DNA of 64,000 bases from Allopusillimonas sp008369125 (lineage in GTDB: Bacteria; Pseudomonadota; Gammaproteobacteria; Burkholderiales; Burkholderiaceae_B), in assembly GCF_008369125.1 (NCBI RefSeq), contig NZ_VOAY01000001.1:930001-994000 (forward strand), given 5' to 3'. This document shows, piece by piece, positions 27,645 to 34,889 of this stretch (position 1 is its first letter; each line of letters starts with the position of its first letter). A program made the translations under genes and the position numbers. Under the pieces are notes generated by a model that made no database searches, was not told where the DNA came from, and was given only the letters and a program-made list of their open reading frames with translations.

Positions 27645-30098
27645 CTAAAAACGCAGATTCATGTCAAACATGATTTGGATGTCACGTTCACGTATGCCGT
27701 CATAAGGACGGCTAGTTACGTTGACAACCGCCCCAACATCGAAGACATCGTTTGTTCGGTAACGCAAGCCATATCCTAAGGACACGACCGCCGCAGTTCC
27801 ATAACCTTTTTGGGCATAGGCGCCAGCCCCAGCCGTGAAGGTCTGCACCACAGAGTCTTGATAGCGTTGGTAAAGACTGTGAGACAAGCGAAGGGAGGGC
27901 ATGACGAACAGATCAGAACGTGGGTTGAAATAATTTGCTTCAATTTGGGAATTGCGTGAGCTCGAAAGCTCAAACAAAAGGTCAGCCTTGAAGGTGGGCG
28001 AGACATAAAGCTGTTGGCGCCCAGTTATGGTGGCAGCGAGCCGCTTGTTCCCATCTGTAAAGCGTGAGGGGGTCAGGTTTGCTGACCATTCACTGGTCTC
28101 GTCTGAGTGCCATCTGACGCTGAACCCTAGTGAGTTTGAGTAAACGTTGGCCAACAGGGCGCGTAGCGGAGTGTCTCGAGAAAGCAGCTCGCCTGTTGCG
28201 CCAAGTTGCCAATGATCATTCAGGTCATAAGTGGCGCTTGCGCGTAATCCGAGCTTGATGCCGTACCCATAATCGTTTGTTGATGCTTCTGCTTCCGCAG
28301 TGATACCACGAGATCGCCATTCTGCGCCTGCTCGCTGCCAGCGATAATGCGCTTTTCCTTCTTGAAATTTTCCCTCGGCATACCCTGCACCAGCAAAAGC
28401 TCTCCAGTTGTAATGAATGGGTGCCGAGTAAAGTACAGTATCTATCCCCATATCGCCATTGCCTGATACTGGGCTACCTGAGGAGATGCCGCGATAGCCC
28501 GCTACCCTAAGTTCTTGTTTGGTGTGCACATCCCAGTCGCGCTTTAGGCGCAATGCCTGCTGATTTTCTGGAAATCGGGTGTTTGTGTCTTGCATTAACG
28601 ATTCTGCTTGTTGCCATTCTTGCAGATCGAGCGCAGTTGAACCTTGCCCCAGTTCTACCTCCAGGGCGCGGGGCGAGAGCGTTTCGGCTAGCTTCAGTTC
28701 ACGTTCGGCCTTGCGAGGTTTTTGTTGACTCCGATACCCCGAAGCCAGCGCGGTATGCAACGACGTATTATTGGGCGCGTTGGACACCATTGCCTCGAGT
28801 TGAGTCACAGCCAGTTTTGCATCACTGGTGTACAGGTTAGCCAGAGCGGATGTCTTCATTAAGTCCACTTTCTTTTCATTTGGCTGTCTAATCGGCTGGC
28901 CTTTCAGAAGAAGCCAATCGGGCTCCGCATCGATTGCCGCCTGGAGCAAATCACTAGCCTCACGATAGTGACCGCTTTCAAGTAGCGCGTAGTACATACC
29001 AATGCTTCGGTCTGCTTCTAGTTGTTTATCGGTGCTTGCGCCTTTACTATTTATTTGAGCCGTATAAATCTCAACCGCCTTTTCAGGCTTTCGCAGATAC
29101 AGGTAGGCGTCGGCGACATCGCCTAAAGCGTAGCTAGGTACTTCTATTCCTTCTGCCTGCATGGACTCGTACTCTTGAACAACATCCGCCATTCGCATTC
29201 TTGCGTGAAGTGCTTGCAGTCGGTCGGTGCGCATACGCAAATCAGCAGCGTCTGAGGCCGGGATACCACCCTGCGAGATACCAAGGAGCTTGTCGTATTT
29301 ATCGATAGCCTCATCCGCAACCAGAAATCGGTTACTTTCGTCCTGGCTTGCCAAAGGTGCAAAACGTGTCAGCTCAGCGGCTTCATCGGCTTCTAGCATC
29401 TGAAGTTCGGCGGCGCTGACTAGTTCGGGGTGTTCCCGCGCAACGCGAAGGGCAGGTCCATATAGCCTGGCTGCGCGCAGGCTATTTAGGTACTCTCGAG
29501 TGACGTACGCTTTCTTGGGCGCCATTGTATGAGCGCGGGTCGTTAGTGCGAGCGCTTGGCTTACATCTTGTTGTTTTTGATAGGCATAAGCGAGCGCCAA
29601 TTCGATGTCGGCCGTGTCAGACCGTTGTTCGGTCAACGACTTACCAATGGAAAGGGCTTCGTCTGAACGTCCGGCATCTACGAGAGTTTTGATTTCCCCC
29701 ACTATGAACCTTGCTTGTTCGGGGTAAAGCTTGCGTCCTTCTCGATAGTGGGCAATACCTGCATCCCACTGTTTCAGATCTCGGTAGGCTGCCGCGACGT
29801 CGGCCTGCACATCAGCAGGAAGTGGACGTGGCGAAGATTTAATCACTTCATAAGCTGTAATCACCTCACTGGGAGATGCGGCCCATGAGGCGATAAGAAT
29901 ATGATCGTAAGCAGCACGCAGGTTTTGTGGATTCAGTCTTTGCTGATCACGGAGCATTTCCAAGGCCGGTTTAAAATTGCCCGCACGCGCCTGGAGAATT
30001 TTTGCGTCGTACTCTTGTCGGGTGAGCGCCTGCGATTGGCAACTTAGCAAGCCCATGATTACGCTGCTGATGCAGACGTATGCAGTTTTTCCTAACAT
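27645..30098 (-). CDS. pgaA: PgaA: outer-membrane PNAG export porin with TPR domain
   Basis: An 817-residue protein with a signal peptide (about 1-24, ending SQA), a periplasmic TPR region (~30-500) and a C-terminal beta-barrel (~510-817) ending in a terminal Phe (MFDMNLRF). The TPR part is thought to hold deacetylated PNAG and the barrel to export it. It is first in the minus-strand operon pgaA-pgaB-pgaC-pgaD, with three bases or overlaps between genes. Length and layout match E. coli PgaA (807). Confidence 0.94.
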   Translation of the reverse strand: MLGKTAYVCISSVIMGLLSCQSQALTRQEYDAKILQARAGNFKPALEMLRDQQRLNPQNLRAAYDHILIASWAASPSEVITAYEVIKSSPRPLPADVQADVAAAYRDLKQWDAGIAHYREGRKLYPEQARFIVGEIKTLVDAGRSDEALSIGKSLTEQRSDTADIELALAYAYQKQQDVSQALALTTRAHTMAPKKAYVTREYLNSLRAARLYGPALRVAREHPELVSAAELQMLEADEAAELTRFAPLASQDESNRFLVADEAIDKYDKLLGISQGGIPASDAADLRMRTDRLQALHARMRMADVVQEYESMQAEGIEVPSYALGDVADAYLYLRKPEKAVEIYTAQINSKGASTDKQLEADRSIGMYYALLESGHYREASDLLQAAIDAEPDWLLLKGQPIRQPNEKKVDLMKTSALANLYTSDAKLAVTQLEAMVSNAPNNTSLHTALASGYRSQQKPRKAERELKLAETLSPRALEVELGQGSTALDLQEWQQAESLMQDTNTRFPENQQALRLKRDWDVHTKQELRVAGYRGISSGSPVSGNGDMGIDTVLYSAPIHYNWRAFAGAGYAEGKFQEGKAHYRWQRAGAEWRSRGITAEAEASTNDYGYGIKLGLRASATYDLNDHWQLGATGELLSRDTPLRALLANVYSNSLGFSVRWHSDETSEWSANLTPSRFTDGNKRLAATITGRQQLYVSPTFKADLLFELSSSRNSQIEANYFNPRSDLFVMPSLRLSHSLYQRYQDSVVQTFTAGAGAYAQKGYGTAAVVSLGYGLRYRTNDVFDVGAVVNVTSRPYDGIRERDIQIMFDMNLRF

Positions 30099-30304
30099 TT
30101 TACGTCAGACTGCCCTGACCAGGTGCAGCCATAAGCATGGACATTTCCTCCCATCGGTTTACTCCTAGAACCGTTGCGCGTTTTGGCTCGATCTTTGTGG
30201 CACGGTTGTATGACTGATACATGCCTGCTTGTCGTATTGTTAGTCTTTGATTTGCTGAGTGCTAGAAAACATGATGAGGCCTACTCGCAGTAAAGAAAAT
30301 GTGC

Positions 30305-30351
30305 TGTTTATCCTACATAGCGGAGACGAAAGGAGTAGGTTGTTTATCCTA
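30305..30351. promoter_or_regulatory. Pair of 11-bp direct repeats upstream of pgaA
   Basis: TGTTTATCCTA occurs at 30305-30315 and 30341-30351, with starts 36 bases apart. They lie about 210-250 bases upstream of the divergent pgaA start, where a regulator of pga might bind. The sites may belong to the LuxR-family protein encoded behind pgaD, but that is only a guess. Confidence 0.45.
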
Positions 30352-30630
30352 GTCAGTCGGTGAGGAATATCCGCACTTCTGGGGGTGAAGCGAATGATCA
30401 ACGGTTATTACCTGCCCGGGGGTTACGCGAATAGCTCCGGCGCCTGTTATCGGTGTCTCTGGCATAGCAACAAGCGGGACGCGCCTCGATCCACCGTCGA
30501 CCCGCTTCCCGTTCTCTTGGCAGGGCAGGGGTGCGAAGGGCTGTATGTACCATTTCCGGCCTCGGTTTCAGTGCATGCCGCCAGCCTGGGGGCAGAATTG
30601 ACTCTGGACTGAGTGAATGGCGTTTACTCT
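30352..30630. other. Non-coding stretch near the terminus
   Basis: No supported gene. Frames on both strands (75 and 88 codons) are open, but neither resembles a family and they overlap each other. A KOPS-like octamer GGGCAGGG lies at 30523-30530, pointing to the dif candidate 500 bases away. Confidence 0.4.
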
Positions 30631-30852
30631 TCATCGTTGCGTACAAGAATGATTGATCGCACACATCAGCTCGCCACTCCCGATTGAGATCCGCTCAGAG
30701 ATCCGGATTTTCCCAAATGCAATTCTCGAGTTCGTGGGCAACTGATGACGGGAAGACGCTAATGATTTTTTCAGAGTGGTGACGGACGCATGCCCGAGGT
30801 TGTCACGAACGTGGCGTAAGTCGACTTGGTAGTTGGCCACAGCAGTAGACAC
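30631..30852 (-). pseudogene. Fragment of a tyrosine recombinase/phage integrase
   Basis: The minus-strand frame contains VDLRHVRDNLGHASVTTL (about 30776-30830), the conserved box around the second catalytic Arg region of integrases (family text: VDLRTVRDNLGHASxxTT...YLH). The expected YLH with the nucleophile Tyr is lost: after SVTTL the frame reads KKSLASSRH. The N-terminal domains are absent too. It is a decayed remnant 180 bases from the dif candidate, where integrated elements often collect. Confidence 0.65.
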
Positions 30853-30894
30853 TCGGCCTCTTTGCGGCAGCTCGCTTAGTCAGATCGAAAGAAC

Positions 30895-30971
30895 GGAACT
30901 AAATTTGGAGCAAAGGTGCGTTGCAGCTTTGTTGAAAATTTAGTTCCTAAACTGGGCGGTAATTTAGTTCC
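30895..30971. repeat. Hairpin and repeated 11-mer AATTTAGTTCC
   Basis: GGAACTAAATTT (30895-30906) and its exact complement AAATTTAGTTCC (30936-30947) enclose a smaller stem CAAAG/CTTTG. A third copy, AATTTAGTTCC, ends at 30971. This looks like the end of a mobile element or a MITE-like remnant. No transposase frame is nearby. Confidence 0.65.
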
Positions 30972-31029
30972 GGGCACTGTGAGAGACGCATGTTCAGCCC
31001 GGTGGAAACGTGAAAGACTCATGTTCTTT

Positions 31030-31057
31030 AAAACGCATAATGTGTATTATGTAAAGT
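31030..31057 (+). other. dif: Candidate XerCD dif recombination site (chromosome terminus)
   Basis: The 28-bp site has left arm AAAACGCATAA, centre TGTGTA and right arm TTATGTAAAGT. Against the proteobacterial dif, the inner part CGCATAATGT.TATTATGT is kept exactly, with two differences in the XerD arm and one in the centre. XerC/XerD resolve chromosome dimers here with FtsK. KOPS-like octamers GGGNAGGG lie to its left (7566, 7837, 19210, 30523). Complementary CCCTNCCC lie to its right (31778, 32694, 34443, 34786, 37161, 56629, 58857). All point toward the site, which supports a true terminus. Confidence 0.85.
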
Positions 31058-31392
31058 CGTGTATTTGGACAGCCATAGGCAATTATCCATCTCCCACTGC
31101 CGCTCACTTCAGCACTGATGCGTTGAACCATGGCCACAGCGTTGAAATCCCGTAACCTGTCAGCTTGTAGAAGTTCCGCTAGTCTCTGAGTATGGAGTCC
31201 AGGTAACTCAGTCTATTCAGTACATGTGAGCGCTTGGCGGGAAAGGTTTCTTCTGCACCCGATAGTTTGGGAGCAACTGCACGCAGCTTTTGCTAGGCCC
31301 TTCGGCCACTTGACCAGACGTATGTCCTGGCGCACCATCTTTGTATGTAATGCCTGTGTGGCGCTATAAGCTACATCGTCTGGAGGCCGCTT
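31058..31392. other. Non-coding stretch between dif and the cytochrome b561 gene
   Basis: About 335 bases with no gene or repeat I can support. It probably holds the promoter of the following gene; no clear -35/-10 pair was fixed. Confidence 0.4.
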
Positions 31393-31965
31393 ATGCCGCT
31401 CGTCAACGGTACCCGGTTAAATGCTCGAGGCTACAGCGCCACTGCAAAAACCCTGCATTGGCTGATTATGCTGATTGTGTTGGCGCAGTTTGTGGTTGCG
31501 CTGTTAATGCCGCATATCGGTCGTAATACAGAGCTTGTACCGCTGATCACCCGCCATTTTTCGCTCGGTGTCGTGATCTTGGTGCTGATGGCGATTCGGC
31601 TCGTGCTGCGATTGCGTCGCCCCGTTCCGCTAGACAGGTCTGAACTGGCTGACTGGGAGCGTTGGTCGGCCTATACAACCCATGGCCTTTTTTACTTCAT
31701 TCTGTTGATTGGGCCATTTCTGGGCTGGGCCTCGGCATCGGCTCATTCACTGCAAGTTAGCGTATTCGGTGTCATCCCCCTTCCCAGTATCGCCGCGCCC
31801 AAAGCCTCTTGGGCACTTACTGCGGGGGATGTACACAGCTTCATGATGTGGGTATTACTTGCGCTAATTGGTCTACACATGGCGGCCGCGCTGTATCACC
31901 ATTTTTTCCGGCACGACAGTGTGCTTCGCCGCATGCTTCCGGCTACGTCGCGTCGAGTTGACTGA
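31393..31965 (+). CDS. Cytochrome b561 (CybB-like)
   Basis: A 190-residue four-helix membrane cytochrome that moves electrons from quinol, probably to superoxide or a periplasmic acceptor. Histidine heme ligands are in the expected places: TLHW in helix 1, TRHFSLGV in helix 2, VHSFMMW and GLHMAAALYHH in helices 3-4. The N-terminal GYSATAKTLHWLI is typical. The start ATG 31393 has a usable purine-rich GGAGG upstream. It stands alone on the plus strand. Confidence 0.9.
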   Translation: MPLVNGTRLNARGYSATAKTLHWLIMLIVLAQFVVALLMPHIGRNTELVPLITRHFSLGVVILVLMAIRLVLRLRRPVPLDRSELADWERWSAYTTHGLFYFILLIGPFLGWASASAHSLQVSVFGVIPLPSIAAPKASWALTAGDVHSFMMWVLLALIGLHMAAALYHHFFRHDSVLRRMLPATSRRVD

Positions 31966-32122
31966 CCGACCATTCGTCGCCCAGGTCGCCGAGGAGCGAG
32001 ACGGTATTTGGCAATCGCGCTGTCCGTGTACGCTTAGAAGCGCTTGACGCGCATTGATAGGCTGAGCCTCACTCATGCCAATCTCTGAAAAGCATTGTGA
32101 TCAGCCACCAGACGCCTCTTAC

Positions 32123-32449
32123 TTATTGTTCCGCACGACCTATAGATCCGAACTCGACCGGTGTCTTTGCGTAAAACAATTCCAGATTGGGTTCTGCATT
32201 GAGGCGCTCGAATAGCCTGACAGACTCTTCTTCAGACACAATCATTGTGACCTCTAGTGGTTGATCTGCCAATTCAAGAAAATGCGCCGAATGTAGTCTA
32301 TGCCGGCCGCCAACGCCGGTTTGCGCGCCGATCAGTGTCGCACCATGAAGTTGCATGGATTTGGCAAGATCAAGCAACCAGTCGCCGATTTGCTTATGCC
32401 CGTGACGACGATCTTGCACAGTAAAAAATGTTATTTGATAGCCCTTCAT
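32123..32449 (-). CDS. DUF190 (PII-like) protein, copy 1
   Basis: A 108-residue protein of the DUF190 family, which has a PII/ferredoxin-like fold and is often encoded next to fluoride channel genes. It begins GYQITFFTVQDRRHGHKQIGDW and contains GATLIGAQTGVGGRHRLHSA, then LADQPLEVTMIV, ending YAKTPVEFG. A second copy beside crcB (48260) shares most of these blocks. GGAGGTT precedes the start. The true function is not known; regulation of fluoride export is a guess. Confidence 0.88.
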   Translation of the reverse strand: MKGYQITFFTVQDRRHGHKQIGDWLLDLAKSMQLHGATLIGAQTGVGGRHRLHSAHFLELADQPLEVTMIVSEEESVRLFERLNAEPNLELFYAKTPVEFGSIGRAEQ

Positions 32450-32517
32450 GGTTTTAACCTCCAGACTGACTGGCCTTCAACCGCACAACAAACGCTACGC
32501 CTTTGGACTGGGTAGCT

Positions 32518-32664
32518 CAGGCCGGGGCCATGCGTGTCTTTAGTCATTTTCAGCTGCCCGTTTTATGATCAGAACTTGTTCTGTGAAACTTCAGGCCAGG
32601 GCGATGCATGTCTGTAGTCATTTTCAAGCGCCTTTTTTATGCTCAGATTTTGCTCTGTAAAATC
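32518..32664. repeat. Two imperfect tandem copies of a ~74-bp unit
   Basis: Copy 1 (about 32518-32591) and copy 2 (about 32592-32664) share CAGGCC.GGGC.ATGC.TGTCT.TAGTCATTTTCA, then TTTTATG.TCAGA. Each copy ends in a small hairpin: CAGAAC/GTTCTG in the first, AGATTTT/AAAATCT in the second. They fill the space between the enolase stop and the DUF190 gene on the transcribed minus strand, so they may act as paired processing or termination elements. Confidence 0.75.
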
Positions 32665-33963
32665 TCAAGCCGCTCCGGCTCGTGGAAAGGCCGCCCTGCC
32701 CGCAAACACCGCTCGATCACCCAGCGTAGCTTCAATGTGCAGCAATCGGTTGTACTTAGCCACCCTTTCGCCTCTGGCCGGCGCGCCAGACTTAATTTGC
32801 CCACAATTTAGCGCCACGGCCAGGTCAGCAATACTGGTATCCAGGGTTTCGCCAGATCGGTGCGATACCAGGCAGGCGTAACCGGCCTGTTGTGCAATTT
32901 TTGCTGTTTCCAGTGTTTCGGTAACGGTTCCGATCTGGTTGGGTTTGATGAGTATGCCGGTGCAGCAGCCCGTGTCTATTCCGCGTTGAAGAAACTTTTT
33001 GTTAGTGACGAAGATATCGTCACCAATAATTTGCACCTTCTTGCCCAAGCGGGAAGTAAGGCGCTGGAATCCGTCCCACTCTTCCTCTGCCAACGGGTCT
33101 TCGAGTGAAATAATTGGGTAGTGCTTGAGCCAGTCGGCCCAGTAGTCGATCATTTCGTCCGTGGATAGCCTGTGCGCGTCCCTATGCAACACATACTCAT
33201 TGTGGTGAAAAAATGTCGTCGCTGCCGGGTCCAGGCCGATGGCGATTTGTTCGCCAGGCCGATAGCCTGCGCGCTCGATGGCCTGCATAAGCACATCCAG
33301 ATATGCAGCATTGGATGCAAACGATGGCGCGAAGCCGCCTTCATCCCCTACGGTGGTGGGCGCGCCGGCATCGTGCAACACATCATGCAGTGCATGATAG
33401 GTTTCCGCTCCGAATCGCAACGCTTCACGAAATGTTGATGCACCCAGCGGGACGAGTTTGAATTCCTGGATGTCTGAACCATCGGGCGCGTGTTTGCCGC
33501 CATTAAGTACATTAAACATGGGAACAGGAAGCACGTGGGCTTCATGCCCCCCAAGATACTCGTATAACTCAACACCGTGGGATTGCGCAGCGGCTCGCGC
33601 GCATGCCAGTGAAGTGCCCACAATGGCGTTGGCGCCCAGGCGCTGCTTGTTTTCAGTTCCGTCCAGCTCCAGCAATACTGCGTCGATAGCGGGCTGATCG
33701 TCTGCCATCAAACCGGTCAATGCCGGCGCAATAATGTCGGTGACGTTTGCGATAGCATGTAGTACGCCTTTGCCTTCGTATCGGGCGGTATCGTTATCGC
33801 GGCTTTCTATTGCTTCGTATTTTCCTGTTGACGCCCCGGCAGGTACAGCAACGCTGGCCACTGTGCCGTCGGCCAGCCCCAAAGACATTTCGATGGTCGG
33901 ATAGCCTCGAGAATCAAGCACCTCAAAGGCTTTCACAAATGAGACTCGTGTGTTGTTAGCCAT
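32665..33963 (-). CDS. eno: Enolase with Ala in place of the Mg-loop Ser
   Basis: A 432-residue enolase (2-phosphoglycerate to phosphoenolpyruvate). The core residues are present: GLDPAAT (first metal Asp), SLEDPLAEEEWDGF (Glu), IGDDIFVTN (Asp), LIKPNQIGT (catalytic Lys), SHRSGET, and GDEGGFAP. In the mobile loop the normal PSGAST reads PAGAST: the Ser that ligates the second, catalytic Mg is Ala42. Fluoride inhibits enolase through a Mg-fluoride-phosphate complex at this site. A fluoride-tolerant second enolase is therefore a fair hypothesis given the fluoride genes around it. Good ribosome site GGAGG. It follows the HIT gene by 66 bases. Confidence 0.94.
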   Translation of the reverse strand: MANNTRVSFVKAFEVLDSRGYPTIEMSLGLADGTVASVAVPAGASTGKYEAIESRDNDTARYEGKGVLHAIANVTDIIAPALTGLMADDQPAIDAVLLELDGTENKQRLGANAIVGTSLACARAAAQSHGVELYEYLGGHEAHVLPVPMFNVLNGGKHAPDGSDIQEFKLVPLGASTFREALRFGAETYHALHDVLHDAGAPTTVGDEGGFAPSFASNAAYLDVLMQAIERAGYRPGEQIAIGLDPAATTFFHHNEYVLHRDAHRLSTDEMIDYWADWLKHYPIISLEDPLAEEEWDGFQRLTSRLGKKVQIIGDDIFVTNKKFLQRGIDTGCCTGILIKPNQIGTVTETLETAKIAQQAGYACLVSHRSGETLDTSIADLAVALNCGQIKSGAPARGERVAKYNRLLHIEATLGDRAVFAGRAAFPRAGAA

Positions 33964-34029
33964 GAGTGCCTCCAGATTCTTTGTTGAGTACTGACATTAT
34001 GGACGAACAGCCTTTCAGGCTAAACGCGG

Positions 34030-34398
34030 TTAATACGATTGCTTTGCGGGGATTACGCCTCGCACGCCGCCGCGCGGGTTTTCCACATCATCGCGATAAC
34101 GAGGGATTAAATGCATGTGTACATGGGCAATGGTCTGCCCCGCCATCTCCCCCACATTGATGCCAATGTTGTAGCCATCAGGCGCGTAGTTTTCAACCAG
34201 CCACACTTTGGCCTCGCTGAGTAATTGCAGCAACGCAATACGTTCTTGATCCGTTGTGTCAAAGTAGTTGACTACGTGTCGACGCGGGATTAACAGCAGA
34301 TGCCCGGGTGTTACCGGGTTTAGGTCGCGCCGGGCATAGACCAGACTATTATGGAATAACACGCTGTGGCCGGGGGTGCAGAAGGGGCATGCTGACAT
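34030..34398 (-). CDS. HIT-family nucleotide hydrolase
   Basis: A 122-residue histidine-triad protein. The motif HVHMHLIPRY holds the nucleophile His. An N-terminal CPFC may bind zinc. HIT proteins hydrolyse dinucleoside polyphosphates or nucleoside phosphoramidates and fluoridates. Some Fhit/HINT-type enzymes act on P-F bonds, which is intriguing here. It is probably the first gene of a HIT-eno-DUF190 minus-strand unit. Confidence 0.9.
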   Translation of the reverse strand: MSACPFCTPGHSVLFHNSLVYARRDLNPVTPGHLLLIPRRHVVNYFDTTDQERIALLQLLSEAKVWLVENYAPDGYNIGINVGEMAGQTIAHVHMHLIPRYRDDVENPRGGVRGVIPAKQSY

Positions 34399-34726
34399 CA
34401 GTGTTTCCGTTATGAAGTCACAATGGGTTTTTCATGTTATTGCCCTTCCCTTACCATATATAGTAGTACCGTTTGAACGGCCTGACGATGGTAATTCTGT
34501 TCTGGTTCGAGTTATTTTATGTAGGCTGAAATGCCCCGAGTGCATAAAACAGTGTTGGCAATGAAGTGTCAGTCGATACCGTATGCGTAGCTACTAACGC
34601 ACTCATAGTGCCTAATCGACTCTCAATGTCCGGGTCTTCTGTAACCACCCCACCCTGGGGAATTGTTCTCATCTCTCGCCCCAAAATCGGACAACACATG
34701 AATGCCAGACACCTCGAATTTAGATC
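34399..34726. other. Divergent intergenic region between HIT gene and the mutS operon
   Basis: About 330 bases. Short overlapping frames on both strands resemble nothing known. I searched the minus strand for a fluoride riboswitch ahead of the HIT-eno unit and found none. A KOPS-like CCCTTCCC is at 34443-34450. Confidence 0.45.
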
Positions 34727-34755
34727 TAGGCAATCTGCTGCCAACTCGTTAGAAT
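34727..34755 (+). promoter_or_regulatory. Candidate sigma-70 promoter of the mutS operon
   Basis: TAGGCA (34727-34732), a 17-base spacer and TAGAAT (34750-34755) lie just before the fluoride aptamer. Only four of six -35 bases match, but the position is right. Confidence 0.5.
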
Positions 34756-34760
34756 GAATA

Positions 34761-34812
34761 AGGAGATGGTATTCCTCCTTAACCGCCCTGCCCCGGGCTG
34801 ATGATGCCTACG
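34761..34812 (+). ncRNA. Fluoride riboswitch aptamer ahead of two mutS-like genes
   Basis: The aptamer reads GGAGATGGTATTCCTCC, TTAACCGCC, then GGCTGATGATGCCTACG, matching the fluoride (crcB motif) consensus in each block, including the pseudoknot parts. It controls the genes from 34890 through the overlapping terminator described next: fluoride binding should hold GCCTACG and prevent the terminator. Confidence 0.95.
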
Positions 34813-34848
34813 TTAACCTCGGCAGTCGAGGCCCGTAGGCGTTTTTTT
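34806..34848 (+). terminator. Riboswitch-controlled intrinsic terminator
   Basis: GCCTACG (34806-34812) pairs with CGTAGGC (34834-34840), enclosing a second stem CCTCG/CGAGG, followed by a run of seven T. The 5' arm is shared with the fluoride aptamer, the classical switch-off-by-default arrangement. Confidence 0.93.
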
Positions 34849-34889
34849 GGCCTGATGCTGCCGCCAACCGAATCAATCGGAGGTGTGCA

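Noticed and set aside
30385..30612. 75-codon ORF between pgaA and dif
   Set aside because: No family resemblance and a competing open frame on the other strand.
34399..34760. Fluoride riboswitch on the minus strand ahead of HIT-eno
   Set aside because: Read on the minus strand; no GGAGATGG/GATGATGCCTAC pair found.
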